Source: JAFGRU01 sp016934985
GTDB taxonomy: Bacteria; Desulfobacterota; Desulfuromonadia; Desulfuromonadales; JAAYDE01
Assembly: GCA_963665045.2 (NCBI GenBank)
Contig: CAXXJQ010000009.1
Location: 310,001 to 374,000, forward strand
Length of the DNA: 64,000 bases
Direction: 5' to 3'
Below the pieces are notes generated by a model. The model saw nothing but the letters and a program-made list of their open reading frames with translations. It was not told where the DNA came from and did no database searches. Within the stretch, counting starts at the first letter, position 1. The number at the start of each line of letters is the position of its first letter. A program made the translations under genes and the position numbers. This document shows, piece after piece, positions 7,828 to 16,744 of this stretch.

Positions 7828-8139
7828 TTACCTAGACCGGGGGAACACAAAAATCACCTCGTTGTCCCCCATCATCCCCAACTCCTGCCGGGCCATGTCC
7901 TCGATATACCTTTTGTCGGAGCGCAGGGCTTGAATTTCCTTTTTCAGGTCAGCGTTCCTGGTCTCAAGAGCCAGAATTTGCCCTTGCATAATATCCCGAT
8001 GCCGGGAAGCTTCCAGAACCCGCAGAACCCCGCGTTCGCCAAACAGAGCCAAGCCCAGAAAAACGAGAACCAGCCCCACGGCCCACCACGGCAGGGGGAA
8101 AAAAGAAAAAGGATCTGAGTTTGATGTTTTGGTCGTCAC
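7828..8139 (-). CDS. ftsB: septum formation initiator FtsB/DivIC family
   Basis: This 103-residue bitopic membrane protein has a short cytoplasmic N terminus, one transmembrane helix (about residues 18-34, WWAVGLVLVFLGLALF) and a periplasmic coiled coil (about 45-85, with LALETRNADLKKEIQAL). It ends with the family's YIEDMARQELGM-type motif. FtsB forms a complex with FtsL and FtsQ that activates septal peptidoglycan synthesis. It sits downstream of the ComEA-like gene with a 115-base gap and is closed by a strong terminator. Length is typical. Confidence 0.88.
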   Translation of the reverse strand: MTTKTSNSDPFSFFPLPWWAVGLVLVFLGLALFGERGVLRVLEASRHRDIMQGQILALETRNADLKKEIQALRSDKRYIEDMARQELGMMGDNEVIFVFPRSR

Positions 8140-8198
8140 TTAAGCATCCATGCTTCGGCAAAGAAACCAAAGGTCTGTTTCCTTGCTTTTCGAGGCGT

Positions 8199-8238
8199 CT
8201 GCCGGAATCGTTGAGAGGCGAGATGGAATATCCGGCAG
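8199..8238. repeat. inverted repeat between comEA-like gene and ftsB
   Basis: CTGCCGGA (8199-8206) and TCCGGCAG (8231-8238) form perfect arms around a 24-base loop, 16 bases after the ComEA-like stop codon on the minus strand. There is no T run, so it is not a normal terminator; it could be an mRNA 3'-end stabiliser or processing hairpin. Confidence 0.4.
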
Positions 8239-8254
8239 GCGGCAAAAACCCTTT

Positions 8255-8554
8255 CTATTCAAAACTAATTAAATTTTCAATTTTCTTCAAGGTCTTTTTT
8301 CCTACGCCCCTGACTTTCAGCAGATCCTCCGCGGCTTGAAAGGGGCCATGCTCTTCGCGATAGCTGACGATATTGGCTGCTGTTTTGTCGCCGATGCCGG
8401 GCAGAACAATGAGTTCCTTGGCCGTAGCTGCATTAACATTGATTTTTGCCTCAGCTTTTTGGACCTCCTTTGCCATCGCCGGGGGACTGAAAACGGTCCC
8501 CGAAACAAAAGCAGCCGTTAAAATCAATGTTAACAAAACGATAAATTTTTTCAT
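8255..8554 (-). CDS. ComEA-like helix-hairpin-helix protein, secreted
   Basis: The 99-residue precursor has a signal peptide (residues 1-28, ending PPAMA) and a C-terminal tandem helix-hairpin-helix domain with LPGIGDKTA (51-59) and VRGVGKKTL (81-89). This is the DNA-binding module of ComEA, which captures incoming DNA in the periplasm during natural transformation. Many Gram-negative genomes carry such short ComEA-like proteins whether or not competence has been shown, so a DNA-uptake role is plausible but unproven. No other com gene is adjacent. It has its own -10 box and a large inverted repeat upstream. Confidence 0.85.
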   Translation of the reverse strand: MKKFIVLLTLILTAAFVSGTVFSPPAMAKEVQKAEAKINVNAATAKELIVLPGIGDKTAANIVSYREEHGPFQAAEDLLKVRGVGKKTLKKIENLISFE

Positions 8555-8652
8555 TTTGGTTTTCTCCTTTTTCTCAAGGGTTCAACATGAATACTCACGC
8601 AAATCGGTCCGTGGGAAAACCCGCCGGATATATCCATCACGCCTTGAGTTAT

Positions 8653-8700
8653 ATTATAGATGTAAATTTAAAAAATAGGAGAAAACGATTTTTTAAATTT
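8653..8700 (-). promoter_or_regulatory. -10 box and 13-bp inverted repeat upstream of the ComEA-like gene
   Basis: On the minus strand a consensus TATAAT (8653-8658) lies about 100 bases before the start codon, without a recognisable -35. Directly upstream, AAATTTAAAAAAT (8664-8676) and ATTTTTTAAATTT (8688-8700) are perfect 13-base arms around an 11-base loop. This covers the -35 region and could be an operator, an UP-element-like tract, or a weak terminator for lptD. Confidence 0.5.
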
Positions 8701-8803
8701 GCCTCCCTGGGCTTTTCGGACTTGGGGTATGGTAAGGAAAACATTGAAAACATGACCGCTTTAGTGTTTTTGCTATAGATTCATCTCTGAGTTAAACTGG
8801 CGC

Positions 8804-10873
8804 TTAGTTAAGACCAAAGTCGAAAATATCCCCAATCCCTTTCAGAACAAAAGCTACCATAATTTCCTCATCCTCCAGCCGGTCTCGGTAGGTCAGCTTG
8901 ATACTCCAGCACTGGAAACGGTATTCCAGCCCGATGAGATGTTCGAGAGCCTGGCTTTCAACAAAATCATAACGCCAGGAATAGGAGAGGGCCAGCGGGT
9001 CCAGGGCATTGGTCGCAAGGGAGCCGCTGAAATATTCCGTTGTATCGTCCAGGTAGGTATAGCCGAAAGAGAGAGAATTGCCTTTGCCGTCGTTTACCCC
9101 GCCACGGCTGCGAAAAGCGAGGAAACTCTCGCTTTCGGGATTCATGTCATAGGTGGCGTCAAAATCGATGTAGGACCAGGTCGTCGGCCTGACAATCAAC
9201 TCGGTACGGAGGGGGGAAAAAGGCCGGGCCGGCGCATCTCCGGGGTCCTGATCGCGGTGCGACTCACTGATATCGAACTCCTGAGCGAGACGGAAGTAGA
9301 GGAACTCATGATATTCGGAAGTCCCCTCAACGCTGTCCAGCCGGGCCGTCAGGCGGTTAGTTAAAACAAGGCTCAATTTGTTTTCCGGCTCGATTTCATC
9401 CCACCGGTCAAAGTCGGGAAGAGGGTCCTGGTTTCCGGAAGGGATGTAGGAATAGCGTATCTCCGGCTCAAAACTGTGACGGATTTTCTTGACCTTCTCG
9501 CCATCCCAGTCAAAAACCCTGTGCATCCGGGTGGAGGCACCGACATTGAAATCAAACAGTTCTTCGTTATCATCGCCGTCAGAGGTCGAATAAAGCCGCT
9601 CGAGGAAGCCCACCTCGGCATCGATATCGAGAAAAGAGGCCGGCTTCAGGACAGTCGCCAGATAAGGGCGCAGCATCACCCGTTCCCCTTCATTTCCTTC
9701 TTCCCGCCAGAAATAAGTGGCCGAGGTATCAAAACCGTAAAAAACAGGCGTCTCTTTGAACCTTTTGCGAATCAGGGAAAACCTCACCTCGGGAAGCCTC
9801 TGCAAAGTCAGGTCGTTGTCATTCTCAAGGTCTTTGATATATTTCACTTGCCCGGTCAGGTTCAGCTTCTCCCAGTTTTTCTGGGCATAGATCGTCGAGA
9901 TAACGGAGCTTTTGTTGTAATCGGGCGCTTCACGCCCTAAATCGCTGAAAAAATCCTCGTCATCCGCATATTCAACGTCCGCCATGAGCTTGACTTTGCC
10001 GGGCAGAGTGCCGCTATGATCCCAGGAGACGGCGAAACGATCCTCGTTCTCGTTCCAGCCGGTGATGTGATAAAAACTGAACTCTCCCGCGTCTTCTTCC
10101 GTTAAGAGATAACGATATTCCACCCCTTTTCCCAACCCCATCCTGGACAGATAGTCAAGGTAAAAGGTGGCATCCATATTACGGGAAATGGCCCAGTAAA
10201 AAGGTTGCGTTATCTGCAGTCCTTTTTTGTTTGAATTGCCGTAGCTCGGCATGAGGAGACCGGTTTTCCGAAGCGCCACCGGGTAGGCGAAATAGGGCAA
10301 ATAAAGAACCGGGACATCTTTCACATAAAAAAGGGAATGTTTAGCCTCGGCATAACCACCGCGGGTTACTTCGAGGTCTTTGGCTTTGAATTTCCAGGCG
10401 GGTACATCCGCGTCACAGCTCGTGAATTCGGCATCTCTGGCCCGATAGCGGTTTTCATCGAGCTTGTCGATTTGCGCCGCCCGGAAGTAAAAATTCTCCG
10501 CCTTCCAGAAGCCTCTTCCTTCCTGCATGGTTCCCTGCCCCGAAGCGAGGTTGAGTTCCAACTGGTCTCCGGCAAAAAAATTCCCCTCTTCATCACTAAG
10601 CAAAACCGCACCTGAGGCTTGAGCCGTTTCGGTTTCCGAGTTCCATTTCATGCGGTCGGAAAGGAGGGTGTAACCACTCTTTTTGAGGCGAACGTGTCCA
10701 ACAGCGTTGTAGGTTCCGGTCTCCCGATTGTACTGCAGTTCATCAGCCGTCAAGGTTACGGGAGCTGCATCCGTCAAAGCCGCTGCATTCTCTGCGGCAA
10801 AACTCGAGTGCACGGAATAGCCGCACAAGCAGCCAAACATGACAACGTAAAAAGCTAACAGCAACGGCCTCAT
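8804..10873 (-). CDS. lptD: LPS-assembly protein LptD
   Basis: This 689-residue outer-membrane protein inserts lipopolysaccharide into the outer leaflet together with LptE. The sequence shows a signal peptide (MRPLLLAFYVVMFGCLCGYS...), an N-terminal OstA/LptA-like jelly-roll region (VTLTADELQYNRETGTYNAVGHV onward) and a long beta-barrel rich in aromatic and charged alternation, closing with EIMVAFVLKGIGDIFDFGLN. I choose the ATG that overlaps the folC stop as ATGA rather than one five codons earlier, because a GTGGGGGA precedes it at good spacing and the signal peptide then starts normally. LptD is shorter than the E. coli protein, as usual in this group. Confidence 0.92.
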   Translation of the reverse strand: MRPLLLAFYVVMFGCLCGYSVHSSFAAENAAALTDAAPVTLTADELQYNRETGTYNAVGHVRLKKSGYTLLSDRMKWNSETETAQASGAVLLSDEEGNFFAGDQLELNLASGQGTMQEGRGFWKAENFYFRAAQIDKLDENRYRARDAEFTSCDADVPAWKFKAKDLEVTRGGYAEAKHSLFYVKDVPVLYLPYFAYPVALRKTGLLMPSYGNSNKKGLQITQPFYWAISRNMDATFYLDYLSRMGLGKGVEYRYLLTEEDAGEFSFYHITGWNENEDRFAVSWDHSGTLPGKVKLMADVEYADDEDFFSDLGREAPDYNKSSVISTIYAQKNWEKLNLTGQVKYIKDLENDNDLTLQRLPEVRFSLIRKRFKETPVFYGFDTSATYFWREEGNEGERVMLRPYLATVLKPASFLDIDAEVGFLERLYSTSDGDDNEELFDFNVGASTRMHRVFDWDGEKVKKIRHSFEPEIRYSYIPSGNQDPLPDFDRWDEIEPENKLSLVLTNRLTARLDSVEGTSEYHEFLYFRLAQEFDISESHRDQDPGDAPARPFSPLRTELIVRPTTWSYIDFDATYDMNPESESFLAFRSRGGVNDGKGNSLSFGYTYLDDTTEYFSGSLATNALDPLALSYSWRYDFVESQALEHLIGLEYRFQCWSIKLTYRDRLEDEEIMVAFVLKGIGDIFDFGLN

Positions 10874-12144
10874 CCGGGCATCCCCCACTTTTCAAGAACA
10901 TCCATCGCCGCTCCCACCAAAAAGATGGAGCCGGCTACCAGAATAATTTCATCTTTCCCGCGCGCCCTTCCCGCAGATAGAAGGGCCTCTTCCGGACCTT
11001 TAAAAGGTTCGCTCTCAATGCCCATCGTCAGGCCCATGGCGGCTAACTGCGACGGCATGAAAAAGGGTTCCTGCGGGACATCACAGCAGTAAAGTTTCTT
11101 CACCCGGCGGGAAAGCGGTTCCAGGATCGCTTCGGCATCCTTGTCCTCTTTGATTCCCACCACCCAATGGATATTATGGATATCCTCGTCCTCAAGGTAG
11201 CGAGCCAGGGCCAGGGCGCCGCTGCCGTTATGGGCACAGTCGAGGAGGATTTCACGATGTCCCTGCCACCAGTGCAGACGGCCGGGCCATTGCACGGTTT
11301 CCACCCCTTCCCGCATCGCGTGATCGGGTATGGCCAACCCGGAAGATCTCAGGATTTCCGCACAGCGCAGGCTCAGGGCCAGATTGACGTGCTGGTGCCG
11401 CCCCTCCAAACCGGGATTCAAGCTGTCCAAATGGAGACCGGTACCCTGATAGCTGAAACACTTGCCGGATGATACCACAGAAAAGTCACGACTGAAAACC
11501 GATAGGGGCGCATCACAAACCCGAGCCCGCTCAACAAACACCTCGGCCGCTTCGGGCTGCTGGGGCCCGAGGACCACGGGAATGCCCTTTTTGATGATTG
11601 CTGCTTTTTCGCCGGCGATCTTGCGCAGCGTGGTCCCCAGATATTGGGTATGGTCCATGGAGATGGGGGTAATGACGGAAACCAGGGGGGTAACCAGGTT
11701 GGTGGCATCGAGACGCCCGCCCATGCCGGTTTCGACAATCGCCACCTGAACACCAATACGGGCAAAATAGCGAAAAGCCAGGGCCGTGGAAAATTCGAAA
11801 AAGGTTACCGGATTTTTTTCAACCCGGGGCCGGATTTCATCAATCAGGCTGGCCAGAAAGTCCTCATCGGCGGGACGGCCGTCAACACGAATGCGCTCGG
11901 CAAAAGACTGCAGGTGGGGAGAGGTGAAAAGACCGGTACGAAAACCGGAGCGAACCAGAATTTGAGCCACACCCGCCGCCACCGAGCCTTTGCCGTTGGT
12001 GCCGGCGACATGGACAACCGCGTAGTTTTGTTCGGGATGACCGAGGATATCGAGAATATCCGAGATGTTTTTCAATCCCAGCTTGATGCCGGAGGCCCGA
12101 AGCCCGAAAAGAAAATCAAAACTCTCCCGCGGTTTCACTTTCAA
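10870..12144 (-). CDS. folC: folylpolyglutamate/dihydrofolate synthase FolC
   Basis: The 424-residue Mur-ligase-type enzyme adds glutamate to dihydropteroate and to folates using ATP. The ATP loop VAGTNGKGSVAAG (from residue 46), the HTQYLGTTLRKIAGEKAAIIK segment of the central domain and the C-terminal LLDCAHNGSGA motif are all characteristic. Its ATG overlaps the accD stop by four bases, and its stop overlaps the lptD start by four, so accD-folC-lptD is translationally coupled. The accD-folC pairing is widespread in bacteria. Confidence 0.95.
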   Translation of the reverse strand: MKVKPRESFDFLFGLRASGIKLGLKNISDILDILGHPEQNYAVVHVAGTNGKGSVAAGVAQILVRSGFRTGLFTSPHLQSFAERIRVDGRPADEDFLASLIDEIRPRVEKNPVTFFEFSTALAFRYFARIGVQVAIVETGMGGRLDATNLVTPLVSVITPISMDHTQYLGTTLRKIAGEKAAIIKKGIPVVLGPQQPEAAEVFVERARVCDAPLSVFSRDFSVVSSGKCFSYQGTGLHLDSLNPGLEGRHQHVNLALSLRCAEILRSSGLAIPDHAMREGVETVQWPGRLHWWQGHREILLDCAHNGSGALALARYLEDEDIHNIHWVVGIKEDKDAEAILEPLSRRVKKLYCCDVPQEPFFMPSQLAAMGLTMGIESEPFKGPEEALLSAGRARGKDEIILVAGSIFLVGAAMDVLEKWGMPG

Positions 12145-12989
12145 CTCTTAAAGAACATGCGGAGAACCTGGGAAATCCTATCCTTCATTTCCGAACGCCG
12201 GACAATCATGTCCACCATCCCATGTTCGAGAAGATATTCGGCCCGCTGGAAACCTTCGGGAAGTTCCTGGCGAATGGTCTGCTCTATAACCCGGGGGCCG
12301 GCAAAACCGATAAGGGCGCGCGGCTCGGCCATATTGATATCTCCGAGCATGGCAAAGCTCGCTGTTACCCCGCCCGTGGTCGGGTCAAGAAGGACCGATA
12401 TGAAGGGAAGGTTCATCTCCTTGAGGCGCATCAGGGCGGCGCTGGTTTTGGCCATCTGCATCAGAGACATGATGCTTTCCTGCATGCGTGCCCCACCGGA
12501 AGAGGAAAAGATAATGACGGGACGTCGGTGATCGATGGCATGTTCAATAGCCCGGGTGATCTTTTCGCCGACCACCGACCCCATGCTGCCGCCCATATAG
12601 CCGAAATCAAGAACCGCAACCATCACGGGCAGCTCGTTAATAGTCCCCTCACCGCAAATGACCGCTTCGTTGATGGCTCTTTTCTTAATAGCGGCTTTGA
12701 TCCGGTCCCGGTATTTTTTCGAATCCTTGAAGTCGAGAAAATCTTTAGGCTTCAGCTCAACATCCATTTCGACGAAAGAATCCTTGTCAAAAATCAGATC
12801 GAGACGCTCCTGGGAGGTGATGCGAAAATGGTAGTCGCACTTGGGGCAGACATTCCAGTTGCGCTCAATTTCCTTGGAGTAAATAATTTCCTGGCAATTC
12901 TGGCACTTTGTCCACAACCCTTCGGGCATGTGCACCTTTTTATCCGATGCCTTGGGGAGAGGCGCTTTCGATTTTTTGAACCAAGCCAT
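12141..12989 (-). CDS. accD: acetyl-CoA carboxylase carboxyltransferase subunit beta
   Basis: The 282-residue beta subunit transfers the carboxyl group from biotin to acetyl-CoA, the first step of fatty-acid synthesis. An N-terminal four-cysteine zinc ribbon (Cys29, Cys32, Cys48, Cys51) is followed by the crotonase-like carboxyltransferase fold with the oxyanion-forming SSSGGARMQES and the DPTTGGVTASFAMLGD loop. Length is normal. It follows trpA by about 150 bases and is coupled to folC. The partner accA is not in this window. Confidence 0.96.
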   Translation of the reverse strand: MAWFKKSKAPLPKASDKKVHMPEGLWTKCQNCQEIIYSKEIERNWNVCPKCDYHFRITSQERLDLIFDKDSFVEMDVELKPKDFLDFKDSKKYRDRIKAAIKKRAINEAVICGEGTINELPVMVAVLDFGYMGGSMGSVVGEKITRAIEHAIDHRRPVIIFSSSGGARMQESIMSLMQMAKTSAALMRLKEMNLPFISVLLDPTTGGVTASFAMLGDINMAEPRALIGFAGPRVIEQTIRQELPEGFQRAEYLLEHGMVDMIVRRSEMKDRISQVLRMFFKS

Positions 12990-13138
12990 AAGTCAACCTC
13001 ACTTCCACTGGAACTGGATGCAATTATCACTAGCCGTTGTCCGGCTGTTGGTCGTCGTTCAGCTTCTCACAGCTACGGATAAGCGTCAACCGGAGGTTGC
13101 AATACACCGAAAATTTCCGTGGTAAAACAGCCTTCGCC

Positions 13139-13933
13139 TCAGCAGGTCCCCTGTTTCAGCTCCCGCGCAAAGGACACAACCTTGGCCGCCAGCTCATCAA
13201 GAGGACCTCCGCCGGCAATGATTTTCACCAGGGCACTCCCCACCACCACGCCATCGGCAAACCCGGCTACGGCCTTGACGTCAGCCGGAGAGGAAATACC
13301 GAAGCCGACCGCCACGGGAACGTCGCTCATACTTTTGAGACGGGCAACCTCACTCTCAATATTCGCCGCATCGATCTCACGGGAACCCGTAACCCCGGTC
13401 ATGGAGACGTAATAAACGAACCCCTCACTTTCACGAACCAGTTTTTCCGCCCGCTCCGGTGGGGTAGTCGGGGCAATCAGGGTGATATAAGCCAGGCCAT
13501 GGTCACGCAAATGTTCCCTCAGCGGCGCCGCTTCCTCCGGAGGGAGATCGACAATCAGAAGACCGTCAACCCCGGCCGCTGCGGCATCTCGCGAAAAGGC
13601 CTCAAGTCCGTAGCAGAAAACCGGGTTGTAGTAGCCCATGAGGACAATGGGAACCTCGGTTTTAACGCGGATGTTGCGAACACTTTTGAGAATTCCTTTT
13701 AAAGTAGCTCCGCCTTTCAAAGCCCGCTCGGAAGACGCCTGAATGGTCGGTCCGTCAGCCATGGGATCGGAGAACGGGAAGCCGAGTTCGATAATGTCGG
13801 CTCCGGCTTCAGCCAAGGCCGGGACCAAAGCCTCGGTGGCCTCCATATCGGGATCGCCGGCGGTCAAAAAAAGTACCAGGGCCTTCTCCGATTTTTCCCG
13901 CAAAGTCGAGAATGTTTTTTCAATACGTTTCAT
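13139..13933 (-). CDS. trpA: tryptophan synthase alpha chain
   Basis: This enzyme cleaves indole-3-glycerol phosphate to indole and glyceraldehyde 3-phosphate and passes indole to TrpB. The catalytic Glu in IIELGFPFSDP, the Asp in DPMADGPTIQ, and the phosphate loop near the C terminus (VAVGFGISSP, VVGSAL) are visible. I take the ATG giving MKRIEKTF as the start because homologues begin there; an ATG six codons earlier is also possible. Neither has a good Shine-Dalgarno sequence. A perfect small hairpin lies just upstream, and the gap to trpB is unusually long for this pair. Confidence 0.95.
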   Translation of the reverse strand: MKRIEKTFSTLREKSEKALVLFLTAGDPDMEATEALVPALAEAGADIIELGFPFSDPMADGPTIQASSERALKGGATLKGILKSVRNIRVKTEVPIVLMGYYNPVFCYGLEAFSRDAAAAGVDGLLIVDLPPEEAAPLREHLRDHGLAYITLIAPTTPPERAEKLVRESEGFVYYVSMTGVTGSREIDAANIESEVARLKSMSDVPVAVGFGISSPADVKAVAGFADGVVVGSALVKIIAGGGPLDELAAKVVSFARELKQGTC

Positions 13934-13957
13934 CTGCACAACCAGGGTCATTATTCA

Positions 13958-13974
13958 GCACAATGGCATTGTGC
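13958..13974 (-). repeat. perfect hairpin just upstream of trpA
   Basis: GCACAAT and ATTGTGC form a 7-bp stem with a 3-base loop, only a few bases before the possible trpA starts in the 132-150-base trpB-trpA gap. It could modulate trpA initiation or mark an RNA-processing site. Confidence 0.5.
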
Positions 13975-14083
13975 CTCTCATGTAAAGGGCATCTGCCGCC
14001 CGGATGGCGACAGCTAAGCGCCATGGACGGCAAGGCGAATAGGGTCAAAGCGGGCCACAGAATCTGTTGACTACCTTCCAGGA

Positions 14084-15286
14084 TTAATCCCCCTCCTTGA
14101 AATACTCACGCACCGTGGGAATATCCTTGTCGCCGCGCCCGGAAAGGCAGACGACGATGATCGCCTCTTTAGGCATCTGCGGCGCGATTTTTTTCAGATA
14201 AGCGATGGCGTGTGAACTTTCCAGAGCCGGGATAATGCCCTCCAGTTCACTTAAAAGTTTAAAGCCCTCCAAGGCCTCGGAGTCGAGGATAGCATCATAT
14301 TTGACCCGCTTTAAATCATTCAGAAGGGCATGCTCGGGACCCACTCCGGGATAATCGAGACCCGCCGAAATGGAATGAGCGTTCAGTATCTGGCCTCCCT
14401 CGTCCTGGAGCAGATAGGTTTTGTTGCCGTGCAGAACCCCGACCTTCCCAAGGCAGATGCTGGCCGCATGCTGGCCTGTATCAAGGCCGTAACCGCCTGC
14501 TTCCACGCCGATCATCTCGACACTCTCGTCCTCAAGAAAAGGATAGAACAGTCCCATGGCGTTGGAGCCTCCACCTATACAGGCCACGGCCAGGTCAGGC
14601 AGCCGCCCTTCGTGATCAAGCATCTGCTGCCGGGTTTCCCGGCCGATAACGGACTGAAAATCACGCACCAGCATCGGGTAGGGGTGGGGGCCGGCCACGG
14701 TACCAATGACATAAAAGGTGTCGCGGACATTAGTCACCCAGAAACGCAGGGCTTCATTCATGGCGTCTTTGAGGGTTGCGGTCCCGCCCGTTACCTCATG
14801 CACCTTGGCGCCGAGAAGCTTCATGCGGAAAACATTAAGGGCCTGACGGCGGATATCCTCCGCCCCCATGAATATCTCGCAATCAAGGTTGAAAAGGGCG
14901 GCAATGGTGGCCGTGGCAACCCCGTGCTGTCCCGCGCCGGTTTCGGCGATAACCCGGCGCTTGCCCATTTTACGGGCCAAAAGCACCTGACCGACGGTAT
15001 TATTAACCTTGTGGGCGCCGGTATGATTGAGGTCTTCACGCTTAAGATAAATCTTCGCACCGCCGAAATGCTCGGTTAGGCGCTGAGCATAATAGAGGGG
15101 TGTCGGCCGGCCGACGTAGTCCCGCAGGTAATAGTCAACCTCCTGCTGAAAGGCAGGGTCTTCCTTGGCCAGGGCATAGGCCTGCTCCAACTCAAGCAGA
15201 GCGGGCATGAGGGTTTCCGCCACATAGCGCCCGCCGAATTCGCCAAAGTGGCCCTGTTTATCAGGGTAACTTGTTTCTTTTGCCAT
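14084..15286 (-). CDS. trpB: tryptophan synthase beta chain
   Basis: The 400-residue PLP enzyme condenses indole with serine to give tryptophan. The Schiff-base lysine is Lys93 in HTGAHKVNN, and the cofactor phosphate is held by GGGSNAMG. The N-terminal YPDKQGHFGEFGGRYVAETLMPAL is diagnostic of the TrpB1 type that pairs with TrpA. I start at the second ATG because GAGGAAG lies three bases before it, and the product then begins MAKETSYPD as in homologues. It follows trpF by 44 bases. Confidence 0.97.
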   Translation of the reverse strand: MAKETSYPDKQGHFGEFGGRYVAETLMPALLELEQAYALAKEDPAFQQEVDYYLRDYVGRPTPLYYAQRLTEHFGGAKIYLKREDLNHTGAHKVNNTVGQVLLARKMGKRRVIAETGAGQHGVATATIAALFNLDCEIFMGAEDIRRQALNVFRMKLLGAKVHEVTGGTATLKDAMNEALRFWVTNVRDTFYVIGTVAGPHPYPMLVRDFQSVIGRETRQQMLDHEGRLPDLAVACIGGGSNAMGLFYPFLEDESVEMIGVEAGGYGLDTGQHAASICLGKVGVLHGNKTYLLQDEGGQILNAHSISAGLDYPGVGPEHALLNDLKRVKYDAILDSEALEGFKLLSELEGIIPALESSHAIAYLKKIAPQMPKEAIIVVCLSGRGDKDIPTVREYFKEGD

Positions 15287-15330
15287 TACTTCCTCGTTAC
15301 TATCCAACAGAATGGATACACAGTTCTTAG

Positions 15331-15942
15331 CTAAACATTTCTAGCGTTGCGGATAAAAGCAGCTATCTTTTCAGAGTCTTTACGCCCGGGCGACATTTCA
15401 ACACCACTCGAAACATCCACTCCATAAGGTCGCACGGTGCGGATCGCCTCAGCAACATTTTCCGGAGTCAAACCGCCGGCCAAGACAACCCGACGGGTTT
15501 TGGCAACCCGGGCGGCCAGACTCCAGTCAAAGGTCTCACCTGTCCCCCCCATGCGCCCTTTGACATAGGTATCCAGCAGGATGGTGGCATCTTTAATCCG
15601 GCCAACGCCTTCGAGGCTGGCCTCGTCCCGTACCCGCAAGGCCCGAATAATTCGTCGTTCCTCAAAGGGTAGCTCATCAACAGCGATGTCACCGTGCAAT
15701 TGGGCGATATCGAGGCCGCAACGAGTCATGATTTCAACCACTCGGGCCGCTTCTTCATTGACGAAAAGCCCAACCGTGGAAATAAAGGGCGGCAAAGCTG
15801 CGACGATAGCCCTAACCTGATCCGGCTTCACAAAACGCGGACTCTCAGTGTAAAACACAAAACCAAGGGCGTCAGCGCCCAGGCGAGTTGCAGCCAGGCC
15901 ATCTTCTATGCTGGTTATTCCACAGATCTTAATCCGGGGCAT
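15331..15942 (-). CDS. trpF: phosphoribosylanthranilate isomerase
   Basis: The 203-residue TIM-barrel enzyme performs the Amadori rearrangement of PRA to CdRP. The KICGITS opening with the catalytic Cys, the LHGD strand, and the catalytic Asp in ILLDTYVKGRMGGTGETFDW are present, as is the LAGGLTPENV phosphate loop. The ATG at the MPRIKICG start has GGTGGA upstream; an upstream TTG in frame is less likely. It follows trpC by 19 bases. Confidence 0.96.
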   Translation of the reverse strand: MPRIKICGITSIEDGLAATRLGADALGFVFYTESPRFVKPDQVRAIVAALPPFISTVGLFVNEEAARVVEIMTRCGLDIAQLHGDIAVDELPFEERRIIRALRVRDEASLEGVGRIKDATILLDTYVKGRMGGTGETFDWSLAARVAKTRRVVLAGGLTPENVAEAIRTVRPYGVDVSSGVEMSPGRKDSEKIAAFIRNARNV

Positions 15943-15961
15943 TTGACAATCCACCAATTCA

Positions 15962-16744
15962 TCAGGCCGCCAGAAGAGCGGCCAGCTTGGTCCCTATATC
16001 CTTCTCGCGCATGAGGCTCTCCCCGATGAGAAACCCTTTGGCACCGGCAAGCAAAAGCCGGTCGATATCCCCTCTGGTTCGTATGCCACTTTCACTGACC
16101 ACAAAGCAATCATCGGGGATCCCGGGAAGCAGTCTTTCCGTCACCGCAAGATCGGTGTGAAAGGTTTTCAGGTTGCGATTGTTGACGCCGATCAGCTTGG
16201 CTCCACTACGGAGGGCAACTGTAAGCTCCGCTTCATCATGAACCTCAACCAGGACATCAAGACTGAGCTTTTGCGCTTCAAGGGTCAGGTCTTGAAGTTT
16301 ATCCTCAGAAAGGCCCGCTACAATGAGCAGTACGGCATCTGCACCAAATGCCCGGGCTTCTAAAATCTGATAGGGATCAATGACAAAATCCTTGCGCAAC
16401 AAAGGCAGGGAAACAGCATTTCGAACCTGCTGAAGGAAATCAAGATGACCCAGGAAGAAACGCTCATCCGTAAGAACCGAAAGGCAGGCCGCCCCACCTC
16501 CCTCGTAGACATGAGCAATGGCCACCGGATCAAAATCCTCACGGATAAGGCCTTTGGAAGGGGAACCTTTTTTGATTTCGGTTATCAGGGCGGTACCTGC
16601 TTCCGCCCTCCTTTTAAGCGCTGCGGCAAACCCCCGCACCGGTCCCTGGTCGGCAATTACCGCCTTCAATTCGGCCAGGGATCGTCTGCTTTTTGCCGCC
16701 TGCACTTCCCCTTTTTTATGCTCCAGTATTTTATCGAGAATCAT
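15962..16744 (-). CDS. trpC: indole-3-glycerol phosphate synthase
   Basis: The 260-residue enzyme closes the indole ring from CdRP with loss of CO2 and water. Typical motifs are the early LDKILEHKKGEV helix, EIKKGSPSKGLI with the catalytic Lys, LRKDFVIDPYQI, IGVNNRNLKTF and VSESGIRTRGD. TrpC and TrpF are separate proteins here, unlike the enterobacterial fusion. Its start overlaps the trpD stop by four bases. Confidence 0.97.
   Translation of the reverse strand: MILDKILEHKKGEVQAAKSRRSLAELKAVIADQGPVRGFAAALKRRAEAGTALITEIKKGSPSKGLIREDFDPVAIAHVYEGGGAACLSVLTDERFFLGHLDFLQQVRNAVSLPLLRKDFVIDPYQILEARAFGADAVLLIVAGLSEDKLQDLTLEAQKLSLDVLVEVHDEAELTVALRSGAKLIGVNNRNLKTFHTDLAVTERLLPGIPDDCFVVSESGIRTRGDIDRLLLAGAKGFLIGESLMREKDIGTKLAALLAA

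Noticed and set aside
8587..8778. 63-codon plus-strand frame upstream of the ComEA-like gene
   Set aside because: It spans the A/T-rich inverted repeat and promoter of the opposite strand, and has no ribosome binding site.
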